DNA of 64,000 nt from Cyanobium sp. Cruz CV13-4-11 (GCF_024346055.1 NZ_JAGQCH010000001.1:124001-188000); one strand, 5' to 3'; positions 9,416-18,359 are shown, counted from the stretch's first letter. A program made the numbers and translations. The notes: generated by a model not told the origin, from the sequence alone.

Positions 9416-10080
9416 CAGGGGGGGTTCTCTTCGGCCCCATCTTCCAGCTGACGCTCCTCGAAACGGGAGATCAGCGAGGGAATCGCCAACAGCACCACCA
9501 CCAGCACCAGGGCCCCGAGGCCGAACTGCACCACCCCCCTCACCATGCGCTCGAAGGGGATCCAGCGCCCGCCCAGCCAGGCCAGGCTCACCATCGTTCC
9601 CGCCCAGAGCACTGCTCCGAGGCAGTTGAACAGCACGAAGCGGCGGTAGGGCATGTGCACGGCCCCGGCCAGGGGGCCGGCCAGCACCCGCAGCACCGCC
9701 ACGAATCTGCCGATCAGCACCGACTTGCCGGCATGGCGCAGGAAGCTGGTTCGCAGGGACTCCATCTGCTCGGGGGAGCGCCGCAGCAGGTGTCCCACCC
9801 GCAGCACCAGGCCCCAGCCGGCGCGTCGGCCCACCCAGTAGCCGAGGTTGTCACCAAGGATCGCGCCGCCGGCCGCCGCCGCCATCACGCCGAAGACATT
9901 GAGATGGCCGCTGCCGGCGGCATAGCCCCCCAGCAGGGTGACGGTCTCACCGGGCAGGGGCAGGCCGGCGTTCTCCAGCAGCATGGCGCCGAACACCACC
10001 CAGTAGCCCCAGTGGTGGAGCAGGGACTCCAGGCTGGTGGTGCTGATGGCCCCGTCGAAAAAGGCCAGGGGCCAGGCCAT
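9415..10080 (-). CDS. DedA family membrane protein (SNARE-associated/VTT domain)
   Basis: A 221-residue member of the DedA/VTT family, whose bacterial members act in envelope homeostasis and lipid-carrier flipping. Visible family features are WVVFGAMLLENAGLPLPGET (E and G-PGE motif, about 28-46), GAILGDNLGYWVGRRAG, and the FIGRFxxxxRxxxGPxAG-type stretch read here as LIGRFVAVLRVLAGPLAG. The C-terminus has a hydrophobic helix and a short acidic tail. It shares a TGATG junction with the downstream DUF475 gene. About 25 bp separate its start from the frameshifted deacetylase upstream on the same strand. Confidence 0.9.
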   Translation of the reverse strand: MAWPLAFFDGAISTTSLESLLHHWGYWVVFGAMLLENAGLPLPGETVTLLGGYAAGSGHLNVFGVMAAAAGGAILGDNLGYWVGRRAGWGLVLRVGHLLRRSPEQMESLRTSFLRHAGKSVLIGRFVAVLRVLAGPLAGAVHMPYRRFVLFNCLGAVLWAGTMVSLAWLGGRWIPFERMVRGVVQFGLGALVLVVVLLAIPSLISRFEERQLEDGAEENPP

Positions 10081-10104
10081 CGCAACGTGGAAGGTCTTCA
10101 GACC

Positions 10105-11111
10105 CTATCTCCCTGGCCAGGCCAGCGTTCCGGTCCAGAGCCAGCGGCGGCGGCGCAGGGGGTTGGCATGGGGCCCCGGCCAGGTGAAGCGGGGCAGGGC
10201 CAGGGCTGGGGTGGCGGGGGTGAGCAGGGCCCCATCGACGGTGGCCACCTGGAGGAAGTGGCGGCCGCAGATCTCCATGTCGCCGGGCAGATGGCTGTAG
10301 AAGGGATAGGAGAACGACCGGGGCGCCTGCCCCAGCATCCGGCCGAGGACGGCGCTGGATCGGACCAGTTCCTGCTCGAACTCCGCCGAGCTGATGTTGC
10401 AGCGGGGATCGTGGTGGTGGCCGTGGCTGCCGATCTCGTGGCCGGCATCCCGGGCCCGGCGCAGCTGGGCTTCGCTGGGGTAGAGGCGATCGGCCGCCGC
10501 CGCCAGCTCGCCGGCCGTGCCCCAGCGCTCCGCCAGCTCCGAAAGCAGTTCCCGCACCAGGGCCACGGGGGTGCCATCCCGCAGCCGGGCGATCAGGGCC
10601 GCCCCCCCAGATCGGCCGACAGCTCCAGCCGCTGGCGGGCCAGCTCCTCCAGCCGGGGCGCCAGGGTGGGGTGGGCCCCATACCAGTAAAGGGCGTGCTC
10701 CCAGACCAGCTCCCCGCCGGCGAGCATCCCGGACGACTGAAAGAACACGGCGGGCAGACCCAGCGCCTGCAGCACCTCCAGCCTTTCCTCGTAGTTGCAG
10801 CGCAGGCCGTCATCGAAGCTGACGAACACTTCGATCTCGGAGCCGCTGGGGAAGCGGCCGGCCCGCAGATCGGCGTAGGTGAGGAAGCGGGCGCCGTGGC
10901 GCCGCAGGACGCCCAGTTCCGCGGCCAGCGCGGCGGCGGGGATCGGCGGTACCCCGAAGCGGTCGAGGAAGGGCTCCCGGCCCGGCTCGTCCACCCGGTG
11001 ATAAAGCAGACACAGCACCTTGCCCCGCAGGCGGCGCAGCCAGAGGCGATCCAACGGCGGCAGGAACAGCAGGTCCGCCGCCCGGTTGGCCGCTCGCCCC
11101 AGCCGGCTCAT
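10105..11111 (-). pseudogene. Polysaccharide deacetylase (NodB/CE4), interrupted by a one-base frameshift
   Basis: The first part (11111 down to a stop at 10593) carries LCLLYHRVDEPG and VSFDDGLRCNYEERLEVL, the first metal-binding motif of CE4 deacetylases. The second part (open down to 10105) carries EIGSHGHHHDPRCNIS, the H-x3-H second motif, and SFSYPFYSHL. The frame breaks at a run of seven C at 10602-10608 (seven G in the coding strand). One additional G would join the parts as ...ADLGGAALIARLRDG. Both halves look well preserved, so the break is either very recent, a phase-variable homopolymer, or a base-calling error. The ATG at 11109-11111 overlaps the stop of the upstream formyltransferase (ATGA), so the pair is coupled. 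Confidence 0.85.
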
Positions 11112-11982
11112 GGCTGCTCCCCCCGCACCACCCGCACGGCCCCGTCGCGGCGTAGCTGGTCGGCCAGGTAGTCGCGCACCAGGCCCCGGGCGATGCGGCG
11201 GTTGGCCAGCAGCCGCTGCCAGGGCTCGTAGACGTAGCCGGTGCGCCGCAGGAACAGCTTGCCCTTCTCCCACTGGGGCACCCGTGGGGCGGTTCCGGCC
11301 TCGAGCCGGCGGGCCGCCTCGATCAGCAGCTCGATGCCCACCTGGAAGCTGCGCACCTCAATGGTCTCGACGTCGTCGTCGGGCTCCATCGGCACGTGGG
11401 CCGACAGGATGATGTCGCCGCTATCGATGTCGGGGTCGATGTGGTGCACCGTCACCCCCACCAGCTCCGGAAGCCCCTCCATCAGCATGTAGAGGTTGCA
11501 GTTGGCGCCACGGGAATAGGGCGACAGCCCGGTGTGCAGGTTGATCAGGCCGTGGCGGATGGTGGGGATCAGCTCCAGCACGGGGGCCCGCAGCAGCTGG
11601 GTGCCGTTCACCAGGACGATGTCGGGGGCGACCTGGCGAAGGAAGTCGGTGGTGTGCTCCTCGTTGATGGCCGACGTCACCAGCACCGGCACATCGGGCG
11701 GCAGCTCGGGCGGGGCGCCCTCCCGGTGGAACAGCTGCCGCTGCAGGGCGGCGCCGCGGCGGTCGTGGGGCCGCCCTGCAGCACCCGGGCGACCAGCTGG
11801 CGCAGCCGCCGCAGGGGCCGGCGATACTTCGCCAGCCGGGAGAGCGTGCTGCGGCTGGCCGGCGGCGACACCTGCAGCACCACCCCCACCAGGGTGAACG
11901 CCTCTGCCGCCCGGCGGATCAGATGCCGCTGGTAGAGGCCATCGCAGCAGAGCACGACCACCCGCAGGGAGCTCACGGCCAT
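11108..11982 (-). pseudogene. Formyltransferase-like protein (methionyl-tRNA/sugar N-formyltransferase fold), frameshifted
   Basis: The amino part starts SSLRVVVLCCDGLYQRHLIR with the ATG at 11980-11982 and runs to a stop at 11677. The catalytic part lies in another frame. It has LINLHTGLSPYSRGANCN (Asn and His of the formyl-transfer site) and VTVHHIDPDIDSGDII (the catalytic Asp region). The frames join smoothly if one C is added to the coding-strand C4 run at 11767-11770, giving GGPHDRRGAALQRQLF. Pairing with a coupled polysaccharide deacetylase suggests a sugar rather than Met-tRNA substrate; this is inference. The exact break could lie anywhere between about 11690 and 11790. It is divergent from def. 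Confidence 0.75.
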
Positions 11983-12067
11983 GGATCCGCCGATCGCAGC
12001 ATCATCTGCGGATGGAACGGACGGGGCGGCCGGAAGGCGGCACAGTGGGACCGATCCTGAGGCTCCC

Positions 12068-12562
12068 ATGGCCGTCCGTGACGTGCTCACCATCGGAGAT
12101 CCCCGCCTGCGCCAGGTGAGTGCGCCGGTGGAACGGTTCGACGACCCCGCCCTGCCGGCCCTGCTCGACGACCTGCGCGACACCATGGTCGCCAACGCGG
12201 GCGCCGGCCTGGCGGCCCCCCAGATCGGCGTGCCCCTGCGGGTGGTGATCTTCGGCATCACCCACAACCCCCGCTACCCGGAGGCGCCGCCCATCCCGGA
12301 GACGGTGCTGATCAATCCCGTGCTCACGCCCCTTGATGCGGCGATCGACGACGACGCCTGGGAGGGCTGCCTGAGCGTGCCGCTCTGGCGCGCCCGGGTG
12401 CCCCGCTGGCGCCGCCTGCGCTATCGGGGCTTCGACGGCCAGGGGCAGGCTTTCGAGCGGGAGGTGGAGGGCTTCCATGCCCGGGTGGTGCAGCACGAGT
12501 GCGATCACCTCGATGGGGTGCTGTTTCCAGACCGGGTGCCGGCGGAGCTGCCCCGTGGCTGA
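12068..12562 (+). CDS. def: Peptide deformylase
   Basis: A 164-residue metalloenzyme that removes the formyl group from nascent proteins. All three family motifs are present: GAGLAAPQ (45-52), EGCLS (99-103, metal ligand Cys101) and HECDH (143-147, two His ligands and the catalytic Glu). The ATG at 12068 places the protein start directly before VRDVLTIGDPRLR, the usual opening. The last 8 bp overlap the GTG start of the downstream permease, implying coupled translation. Confidence 0.95.
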   Translation: MAVRDVLTIGDPRLRQVSAPVERFDDPALPALLDDLRDTMVANAGAGLAAPQIGVPLRVVIFGITHNPRYPEAPPIPETVLINPVLTPLDAAIDDDAWEGCLSVPLWRARVPRWRRLRYRGFDGQGQAFEREVEGFHARVVQHECDHLDGVLFPDRVPAELPRG

Positions 12563-14141
12563 GCTCACCGCACCCGGCCGGCAGCCGGCCCCCCGCTGGT
12601 GGGTGCGCGGCGACCTGGACGGCTTCCTCGGGCTGGGCCTCGACAACCTCATCCAGATCCTGCTGATCGTGGGCCTGTGCCGCGGCGTGCTGGGCTACCC
12701 CGATGAGCTGATCTTTGCCACGATCCTGCCGGCCACCGGCATCAGCCTGGTGGTGGGCAACCTGGCCTACGCCGTGCAGGCGCACCGGCTGGGGCGACGC
12801 GAGGGCAGGGACGACCGCACCGCCCTGCCCTATGGCATCAACACGGTCAGCCTGTTCGCCTACGTGTTCCTGGTGATGCTGCCGGTGAAGCTGGCGGCCG
12901 TGGGGCAGGGTCTGGATCCACTGGAGGCCGCCCAGCTCTCCTGGCGTGCCGGCCTGCTGGCCTGCCTGGGCTCGGGGCTGATCGAGGCGGGTGGCGCCTT
13001 CCTGGTGGCCCCCCTGCGCCATTGGCTGCCCCGGGCGGCCCTGCTCTCCACCCTGGCCGGCATCGCCCTGGGCTACATCGGCCTGGGTTTCCTGCTGCGC
13101 ACCTATGCCGTGCCGGTGGTGGGGCTGGCGGTGCTGGCGGTGATCCTGCTGGCCTACTTCGGCCAGGCCCGGTTGCCGCTGCCGGGGGGCGTTCTGGCGG
13201 TGCTGGTGGGCATCGTCCTGGCCGCGGTCACGGGCCTGCTGCGGCTGGATGGCCCCACATGGCAGAGCAACATCGCCCAGGTGGGACTGCACCTGCCCGT
13301 CCCCCGCCTCGGTGCCCTCTGGGAGGGCCGTGACGACCTGCTGCCCTGGCTGGGGGTGACGGTGCCGATGGGTCTGTTCAACCTGCTGGGGTCGCTGCAG
13401 AACCTGGAAAGCGCCGAGGCAGCCGGCGATGCCTATCCGGTGAAGAGCTCGCTGCTGATCAACGGCATCGGCACGGTCGCGGCCGCCCTGCTGGGCTCCT
13501 GCTTCCCCACCACCATCTACATCGGCCACCCCGGTTGGAAGGGCATGGGGGCCCGCATCGGCTACTCCTGGCTCAACGGCCTGGTGATGGGCCTGGGCTG
13601 CCTGCTGGGGCTGTTCGGCGTGGTGGGCCAACTGGTGCCGATCGAGGCCGGCATGGCGATCGTGCTCTACATCGCCCTGGTGATGGCGGCCCAGGCCTTC
13701 CAGGCCACACCGCCGGCCCATGCCCCCGCCGTGGCCCTGGGTCTGCTGCCCGGCCTGGCGGGCTGGGGCTCCCTGATGCTGAAGGCGGGGTTGCGGGCCG
13801 GGGGCAGCGGCACCCCGGCCAACCCCTTTGGCCCCCAGTTGCTGCTGCCCCTGCAACAGGCAGATGTGTGGGCCGCGGGTGCCTTCGCCCTGGAGCAGGG
13901 CCAGATCCTGGCGGCGATGCTGCTGGCGGCGATGCTGGTGTACGTGATCGAGCAGCGCTTCCGCGCCGCCGCCCTCTGCGCCCTGGTGGCGGCGGCCGCC
14001 TCCTGGCTGGGTCTGATCCACGCCTGGAGTTTCACCCTGGCCGACACGGTGCTGGACCCTGGCTGGGGCAGCGGCACCCCCTGGGCCCTGGGCTATCTGG
14101 CGATGGCGGTGGTGTTTCTGCTGGGGCCCCCGCAGCGCTGA
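12555..14141 (+). CDS. NCS2-like xanthine/uracil permease family protein
   Basis: A 528-residue protein with about 12-14 hydrophobic helices, matching the length and layout of the xanthine/uracil/vitamin C permease superfamily. Recognisable stretches are DLDGFLGLGLDNLIQILLIV at the start, DRTALPYGINTVSLFAYVFL near 85-105, and PMGLFNLLGSLQNLESAEAAG near 275, with an acidic position typical of the eighth helix. I chose GTG 12555 because it precedes AELTAPG and the DLDGF opening and overlaps def by 8 bp; an in-frame ATG at 12477 lies well inside def. The substrate (nucleobase or other) is unknown. Confidence 0.75.
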   Translation: MAELTAPGRQPAPRWWVRGDLDGFLGLGLDNLIQILLIVGLCRGVLGYPDELIFATILPATGISLVVGNLAYAVQAHRLGRREGRDDRTALPYGINTVSLFAYVFLVMLPVKLAAVGQGLDPLEAAQLSWRAGLLACLGSGLIEAGGAFLVAPLRHWLPRAALLSTLAGIALGYIGLGFLLRTYAVPVVGLAVLAVILLAYFGQARLPLPGGVLAVLVGIVLAAVTGLLRLDGPTWQSNIAQVGLHLPVPRLGALWEGRDDLLPWLGVTVPMGLFNLLGSLQNLESAEAAGDAYPVKSSLLINGIGTVAAALLGSCFPTTIYIGHPGWKGMGARIGYSWLNGLVMGLGCLLGLFGVVGQLVPIEAGMAIVLYIALVMAAQAFQATPPAHAPAVALGLLPGLAGWGSLMLKAGLRAGGSGTPANPFGPQLLLPLQQADVWAAGAFALEQGQILAAMLLAAMLVYVIEQRFRAAALCALVAAAASWLGLIHAWSFTLADTVLDPGWGSGTPWALGYLAMAVVFLLGPPQR

Positions 14142-14219
14142 ACCGTTACCGGCTTGGCCGATGGGTGGATGTCTAGGAACAATGCGCTGCCTAGGGTTGT
14201 CCGATTGCATCCCCGCCGC

Positions 14220-14768
14220 ATGGCTTCTTCGCTCAAGGGCCGCTTCAAGCGGATGGAGCATCGCTTCGAAAGGCTGCTGTGGCGCCTGCGGCTGATTGCG
14301 ATCCTGCCGGTGATCATGAGCCTGGTGAGCACGGTCGTGTCCTTCGTGCTGGGCACGCTCGAGATCGGCAAGGCCCTCGCCGCTTTCGGCAAGGGCGATC
14401 AGCTCAATAAGGAGTTTGCGGCCGAGCTGCTGGGGGCGATCGTCTCGGGGATCGATCTCTATCTGATCGGCATCGCCCTGCTGATCTTCGGTTACGGGGT
14501 CTATGAGTTGCTGATTTCCCCAATCGAGGCGGCCCGGGAGCACGACCAGGGGGGTGGTGGCCTGCTGGACATCCGCAACCTCGACCAACTGAAGGAGAAG
14601 CTGGTCAAGGTGCTGGTGGTGGCGTTGATCGTGTCCGCCTTCAAGGCCATGCTCACCATGCCGATCAACGACGGTCCCTCCCTGGCCTTCTTCTGCCTGA
14701 GCGTGCTGCTCCTGGCCCTGAGCGGTTACCTGGTCACCGGCGCTGCTGACAGGCTCATTTCCAGGTGA
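14220..14768 (+). CDS. YqhA family (UPF0114) membrane protein
   Basis: A 182-residue membrane protein with four hydrophobic helices. It fits the YqhA/UPF0114 family in length and in the segments MEHRFERLLWRLRLIAILPV, DLYLIGIALLIFGYGVYELLI and LLDIRNLDQLKEKLVKVLVV. Function is not established for the family. The ATG at 14220 fits the family start; a longer version from 14154 would add 22 poorly conserved residues. Its TGA overlaps the GTG start of pyrC (GTGA at 14765-14768). The 78 bp before it contain a CTAGG/CCTAG inverted pair at about 14174-14195. Confidence 0.85.
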   Translation: MASSLKGRFKRMEHRFERLLWRLRLIAILPVIMSLVSTVVSFVLGTLEIGKALAAFGKGDQLNKEFAAELLGAIVSGIDLYLIGIALLIFGYGVYELLISPIEAAREHDQGGGGLLDIRNLDQLKEKLVKVLVVALIVSAFKAMLTMPINDGPSLAFFCLSVLLLALSGYLVTGAADRLISR

Positions 14769-15856
14769 GATCCCCTTCCCCGTTGCCAGCGCCTCTCCCT
14801 GTCGGGCAGCTGCGGCTGCGGCGCCCCGACGACTGGCATGTGCACCTGCGCGACGGCGCCCTGCTGCAGCTGGTGGCCCCGGCCACGGCCCGGAGCTTCG
14901 CCCGGGCGATCGTGATGCCGAATCTCAGCCCGCCGATCACCACGGTGGCGGCGGCCGAGGCCTACGGCGCCCGGATCCGGGCGGCCCTGCCGGATGGCAG
15001 CCGTTTCACCCCCCTGCTCACCGCCTACCTCACCGACACGATCGATCCGGCCGAGATCGAGCGCGGCCACCGCGAGGGGGTCTTCACCGCCTGCAAGCTC
15101 TACCCGGCCCATGCCACCACCAACGCCGCCGCCGGCGTCACCGACATGGCGCGGATCGAGCCGGTGCTGGCCGCGATGGAGCGGATCGGCATGCCCCTGC
15201 TCATCCACGGCGAGGTGACGGACGCGGAGATCGACATCTTCGATCGCGAAGCCGTGTTCATCGAGCGCCACCTGGCGCCGCTCCTGTCGCGCCATCCCTG
15301 CCTGAAGGTGGTGCTGGAGCACATCACCACCGCCGAGTCCGTCGCCTTCGTGCGTCGGGGGGGCGCCAACCTGGCCGCCACCATCACCCCTCATCACCTG
15401 CACATCAACCGCAACGCCATGTTCCAGGGCGGCCTGCGACCGGACTTCTACTGCCTGCCGGTGGCCAAGCGCGAACGGCACCGGCTGGCCCTGCGCGAGG
15501 CGGCCACCTCGGGGGAGCCCTGCTTTTTCCTGGGCACCGATTCGGCCCCCCACCCCCGCTCGGCCAAGGAAAGCGCCTGCGGCTGCGCGGGCATCTACAA
15601 CGCTCCTTACGCCCTGGAGAGCTACGCGGCGGTGTTCGAGCAGGAGGGGGCCCTGGATCGCCTGGAGGCCTTCGCCAGCCTGCATGGACCCGCGTTCTAC
15701 GGGCTTCCCCTCAATGAGGGGACAATCACCCTGGTGCGGGAGCCCCATACGGTGCCGCCGCGTCTGCACGGCAACGCCGCCGACGGCGCCGCCACGAACC
15801 TGGTGCCCTTCCATGCCGGCCAGGTGCTGCAGTGGCGACTGGAAAGCGAAAGCTGA
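14765..15856 (+). CDS. pyrC: Dihydroorotase (class II, PyrC)
   Basis: A 363-residue amidohydrolase that closes carbamoyl-aspartate to dihydroorotate in pyrimidine synthesis. Zinc ligands are visible: DWHVHLRD (His25, His27), the carboxylated Lys in TACKLYPAHATTN, His in LLIHGEVTD, His in VVLEHITT, and Asp in FLGTDSAPH. These are the features of the Escherichia coli-type (class II) enzyme. The start is GTG at 14765, overlapping the YqhA stop. It converges with the META-domain gene 20 bp downstream. Confidence 0.95.
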   Translation: MRSPSPLPAPLPVGQLRLRRPDDWHVHLRDGALLQLVAPATARSFARAIVMPNLSPPITTVAAAEAYGARIRAALPDGSRFTPLLTAYLTDTIDPAEIERGHREGVFTACKLYPAHATTNAAAGVTDMARIEPVLAAMERIGMPLLIHGEVTDAEIDIFDREAVFIERHLAPLLSRHPCLKVVLEHITTAESVAFVRRGGANLAATITPHHLHINRNAMFQGGLRPDFYCLPVAKRERHRLALREAATSGEPCFFLGTDSAPHPRSAKESACGCAGIYNAPYALESYAAVFEQEGALDRLEAFASLHGPAFYGLPLNEGTITLVREPHTVPPRLHGNAADGAATNLVPFHAGQVLQWRLESES

Positions 15857-15875
15857 AACGGTTGCGTTGGGCCGA

Positions 15876-16358
15876 TCAGGGGCGCGGTTCCCAGATCAGG
15901 ATGCCGCCATCGGCCAGCAGGCTCAGGTTCAGCCGGCCGTCCCGCAGCAGGTAACCCCGCACGTAGGGGAGCTGGCGGGCCAGGGGTTCCCCCAGGCTGG
16001 GAGCCGGGCACAGGACTTTGGTGCTGGCCAGGGGGCCGAAGCGGAAGCCGCCGTTGCCGGGGTCGGCGCTGGGCTCCACCCGCCAGCTGCCCGAGGCGCG
16101 GTTGCAGTCGAGCTGCAGGACCGCCCGGCCATCGGCCTGAAGCGAGAGGGTGTAGCGGGACGCGTCCCCCGGGCGCCGCAGGCCCTGGACGTCATCCATC
16201 GACTGGATCCCCACCAGCTGCCAGCTGGTGCCCTGCAGCGGCGGGGTCTGGGGGGCCGCCGCCAGGGGCAGCGACGCCCCCGTCAGGAACGCGGCCGCGA
16301 CGACGGTGCTTCCGGCCCAGGCCGCCAGGAGCCGGACCGAGTTGGCTGGGAAAGGCAT
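15876..16358 (-). CDS. Secreted META-domain protein
   Basis: A 160-residue exported protein. A signal peptide spans about 1-35 (LLAAWAGSTVVAAAFLTGAS, ending near LPLAAA). The META fold follows, with the characteristic TSWQLVGIQ opening, YTLSLQADGRAVLQLDCNRASGSW in the middle, and LARQLPYVRGYLLRDGRLNL near the end. META/HslJ domains are linked to envelope stress in other bacteria; the role here is unknown. The ATG at 16356-16358 gives a normal signal peptide. No lipobox Cys is visible at the cleavage site. Confidence 0.8.
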   Translation of the reverse strand: MPFPANSVRLLAAWAGSTVVAAAFLTGASLPLAAAPQTPPLQGTSWQLVGIQSMDDVQGLRRPGDASRYTLSLQADGRAVLQLDCNRASGSWRVEPSADPGNGGFRFGPLASTKVLCPAPSLGEPLARQLPYVRGYLLRDGRLNLSLLADGGILIWEPRP

Positions 16359-16522
16359 CGGACGACTCCTGCTGCCTATCCAGAATCGGATACGGACGAC
16401 GGAGAGGCGGCACAGGGCCGAGCATGGCCGTGCCGCCCTGTCGCTGCCATGGGGATCCTGCGCGCCGCCGCCACCTGTTTCGCCCTGGTCTCCGGCGCCG
16501 TGTATCTGGCCCTGCTGCTCCT

Positions 16523-16888
16523 CTATGCGCTGCTGCCGCTGCTGCTGGGCCGAGGTTCCACCACCACGGCGGTGCCGTAGCAGAGCACTTCGGTGGCGGC
16601 GGCGGTGCCGCCCTGCACCTCCGATCCGTCGTAGCGGGTGCCGACGATCGCGTTGGCCCCCAGGGCCCTGGCGTGCTGGATCATCTGCGCGTAGGCCTGC
16701 TCCCGGGCCTGCTCGCACATCTCGGTGTAGGCCCCGATCCGGCCGCCCACGATCTGCTTGAGTCCGCCCAGGAAGCCCTGCACCAGGGTGGGGGAGCGCA
16801 CGACGATGCCGCGCACCAGCCCCCGGTAGGCGGTGATCGTGTAGCCCTCGATCGTGAAGGTGGTGGTCACGAAGACGGGTTTCACCAT
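16523..16888 (-). CDS. YbjQ family protein (UPF0145, heavy-metal-binding-like domain)
   Basis: A 121-residue protein with the YbjQ/DUF74 signature: FVTTTFTIEGYTITAYRGLV, then IVVRSPTLVQGFLGGLKQIV, YTEMCEQAREQAYAQMIQHA and GANAIVGTRYDGSEV. Family members form pentamers; their role is unresolved despite the heavy-metal-binding label. The gene runs on the minus strand between murF and the META gene. About 50 bp separate it from the murF stop upstream, so it could be the distal gene of the glgA-murF strand. Confidence 0.85.
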   Translation of the reverse strand: MVKPVFVTTTFTIEGYTITAYRGLVRGIVVRSPTLVQGFLGGLKQIVGGRIGAYTEMCEQAREQAYAQMIQHARALGANAIVGTRYDGSEVQGGTAAATEVLCYGTAVVVEPRPSSSGSSA

Positions 16889-16937
16889 CGGGACGGGGGC
16901 GCTGCGAGCCCCATCCTGGGGGGCCAGAGCCTGGGCT

Positions 16938-18359
16938 TCAAGCCGTTGGGGCGAAGGCGGCCTGCAGCAGGGGAATCGCCCGCTCCAGCGCCACGCCGCG
17001 GCTGGCCTTGAGCAGCACCCGATCCCCCGGTTGCAGCCAGTCGAGCAGCACCTTGGCCGCCTCCTCGGGCGTGGCCGCCCGCGCCAGCCGCGGCAGCCCG
17101 GTGGCGGCAGCCTCCATCGCCTGCGCCTCCTCTCCGGTGGCCACGATCAGCAGCCCGTCGAGGCCCAGCTCCCGGGCCCGCGCCGCCACTTGCCGATGCA
17201 GCTCCAGGCTGCGGTCCCCCAGCTCGAGCATCGTGCCCAGCACCGCATAGCCACGGCCCCCCGCTGCGCTGCCGCTGGCGGCCAGCAGATCCAGGGCCGC
17301 CAGCACCGCCTCCGGCGAGGCGTTGTAGGTCTCATCGAGCAGGTCCACCCCGCCCAGGCTCCAGCGTCGGGAACGCCCCCCCGGCAGCTCCACCACCAGG
17401 TCGACGAGGGCCGTGGCCGGCACGCCCAGCTCCTGGGCCACCGCCACCGCCAGCAGCAGGTTGCGGGCGTTGTGGCGCCCCTCCAGGGGCAGCCGCAGGC
17501 TCGGCCCGCCCGCCAGGTTGAGGCGTCCAGCCTCCAGCCGCCCCACCAGGTCCGGCGCCGGTGTCCCGGCGGGGAACCCAGCCCGTTCGTCCTCCAGGGC
17601 GATCCGCATCACCCGGCCCCCCCAGACCCGTGCCAGGGAGAGCTCCAGCAGGGGATCCCCGGCCGGAATCACCAGCACCCCGTCCGGTCCCAGGCCGGCG
17701 GTGATCTCGCATTTGGCCTGGCCGATGGCCTCGCGGCTGCCCAGGCGGCCGATGTGGGCGGTGCCGATGTTGGTGATCACGGCCACATCCGGTGCGGCAG
17801 CGCGGGTGAGGCGATCGATCTCCCCCAGGCCGCGCATGCCCATCTCCACCACCAGGGCCGCCGTGGCCTCGTCGGCCTTCAGCAGGGTGAGGGGCGCCCC
17901 CACGTCATTGTTTTCGTTGCCGCTGCTGGCCACCACCGGCCCCAGGGAGCCCAGGGCTGCCTTGATCAGTTCCCGGGTCGTGGTCTTCCCCGCCGAGCCG
18001 GTCACCGCCACCACCGGCAACCCCAGCTGTCGCCGCCACAGCAGGGCCAGTTGCTGGTAGGCCACCAGCGTGTCCTCCACCAGCCAGATGGGCCCGTTGC
18101 CACTGGCCACCAGCTCCGTCACGCTGTCATCGGCCAGGCGATCCCGCTGCACCACGGCCGCCGCCGCCCCGGCGGCGAAGGCCTCAGCCAGGAAGCGGTG
18201 CCCGTCAAAGCGTTCCCCCACCAGGGGCACGAACAGGGCGCCGGCCAGCGCGCCGCGGCTGTCGGTGCTCACGCCGGCGAAGCCTTCCGGTGCGATGGTT
18301 CCGGGGGCCATCAGGGGCTCACCCCACAGCTGGCGCAAGGACGCGAACGGCAGCGGCAT
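16938..18359 (-). CDS. murF: UDP-N-acetylmuramoyl-tripeptide--D-alanyl-D-alanine ligase
   Basis: A 473-residue Mur ligase that adds D-Ala-D-Ala to the peptidoglycan precursor in the cytoplasm. The order is an N-terminal UDP-binding domain (STDSRGALAGALFVPLVGERFDG near 31-53), the ATP loop VTGSAGKTTTRE near 119-130, and the central-domain marks NENNDVGAPLTLL and VEMGMRGLGEI. A C-terminal domain with DETYNASPEAVLAALD follows. Length matches the family. The ATG shares a base with the stop of the upstream hypothetical membrane protein (TGATG at 18357-18361), indicating coupling. Confidence 0.95.
   Translation of the reverse strand: MPLPFASLRQLWGEPLMAPGTIAPEGFAGVSTDSRGALAGALFVPLVGERFDGHRFLAEAFAAGAAAAVVQRDRLADDSVTELVASGNGPIWLVEDTLVAYQQLALLWRRQLGLPVVAVTGSAGKTTTRELIKAALGSLGPVVASSGNENNDVGAPLTLLKADEATAALVVEMGMRGLGEIDRLTRAAAPDVAVITNIGTAHIGRLGSREAIGQAKCEITAGLGPDGVLVIPAGDPLLELSLARVWGGRVMRIALEDERAGFPAGTPAPDLVGRLEAGRLNLAGGPSLRLPLEGRHNARNLLLAVAVAQELGVPATALVDLVVELPGGRSRRWSLGGVDLLDETYNASPEAVLAALDLLAASGSAAGGRGYAVLGTMLELGDRSLELHRQVAARARELGLDGLLIVATGEEAQAMEAAATGLPRLARAATPEEAAKVLLDWLQPGDRVLLKASRGVALERAIPLLQAAFAPTA

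Noticed and set aside
12324-14588. 754-codon open frame antisense to def and the NCS2-like permease
   Set aside because: Low-complexity composition; no domain; spans several real genes in reverse.
16449-16580. Possible 43-residue hydrophobic membrane peptide on the plus strand
   Set aside because: Its 3' half is antisense to the YbjQ gene and no ribosome-binding site stands out; hydrophobicity can arise from GC-rich shadow coding.
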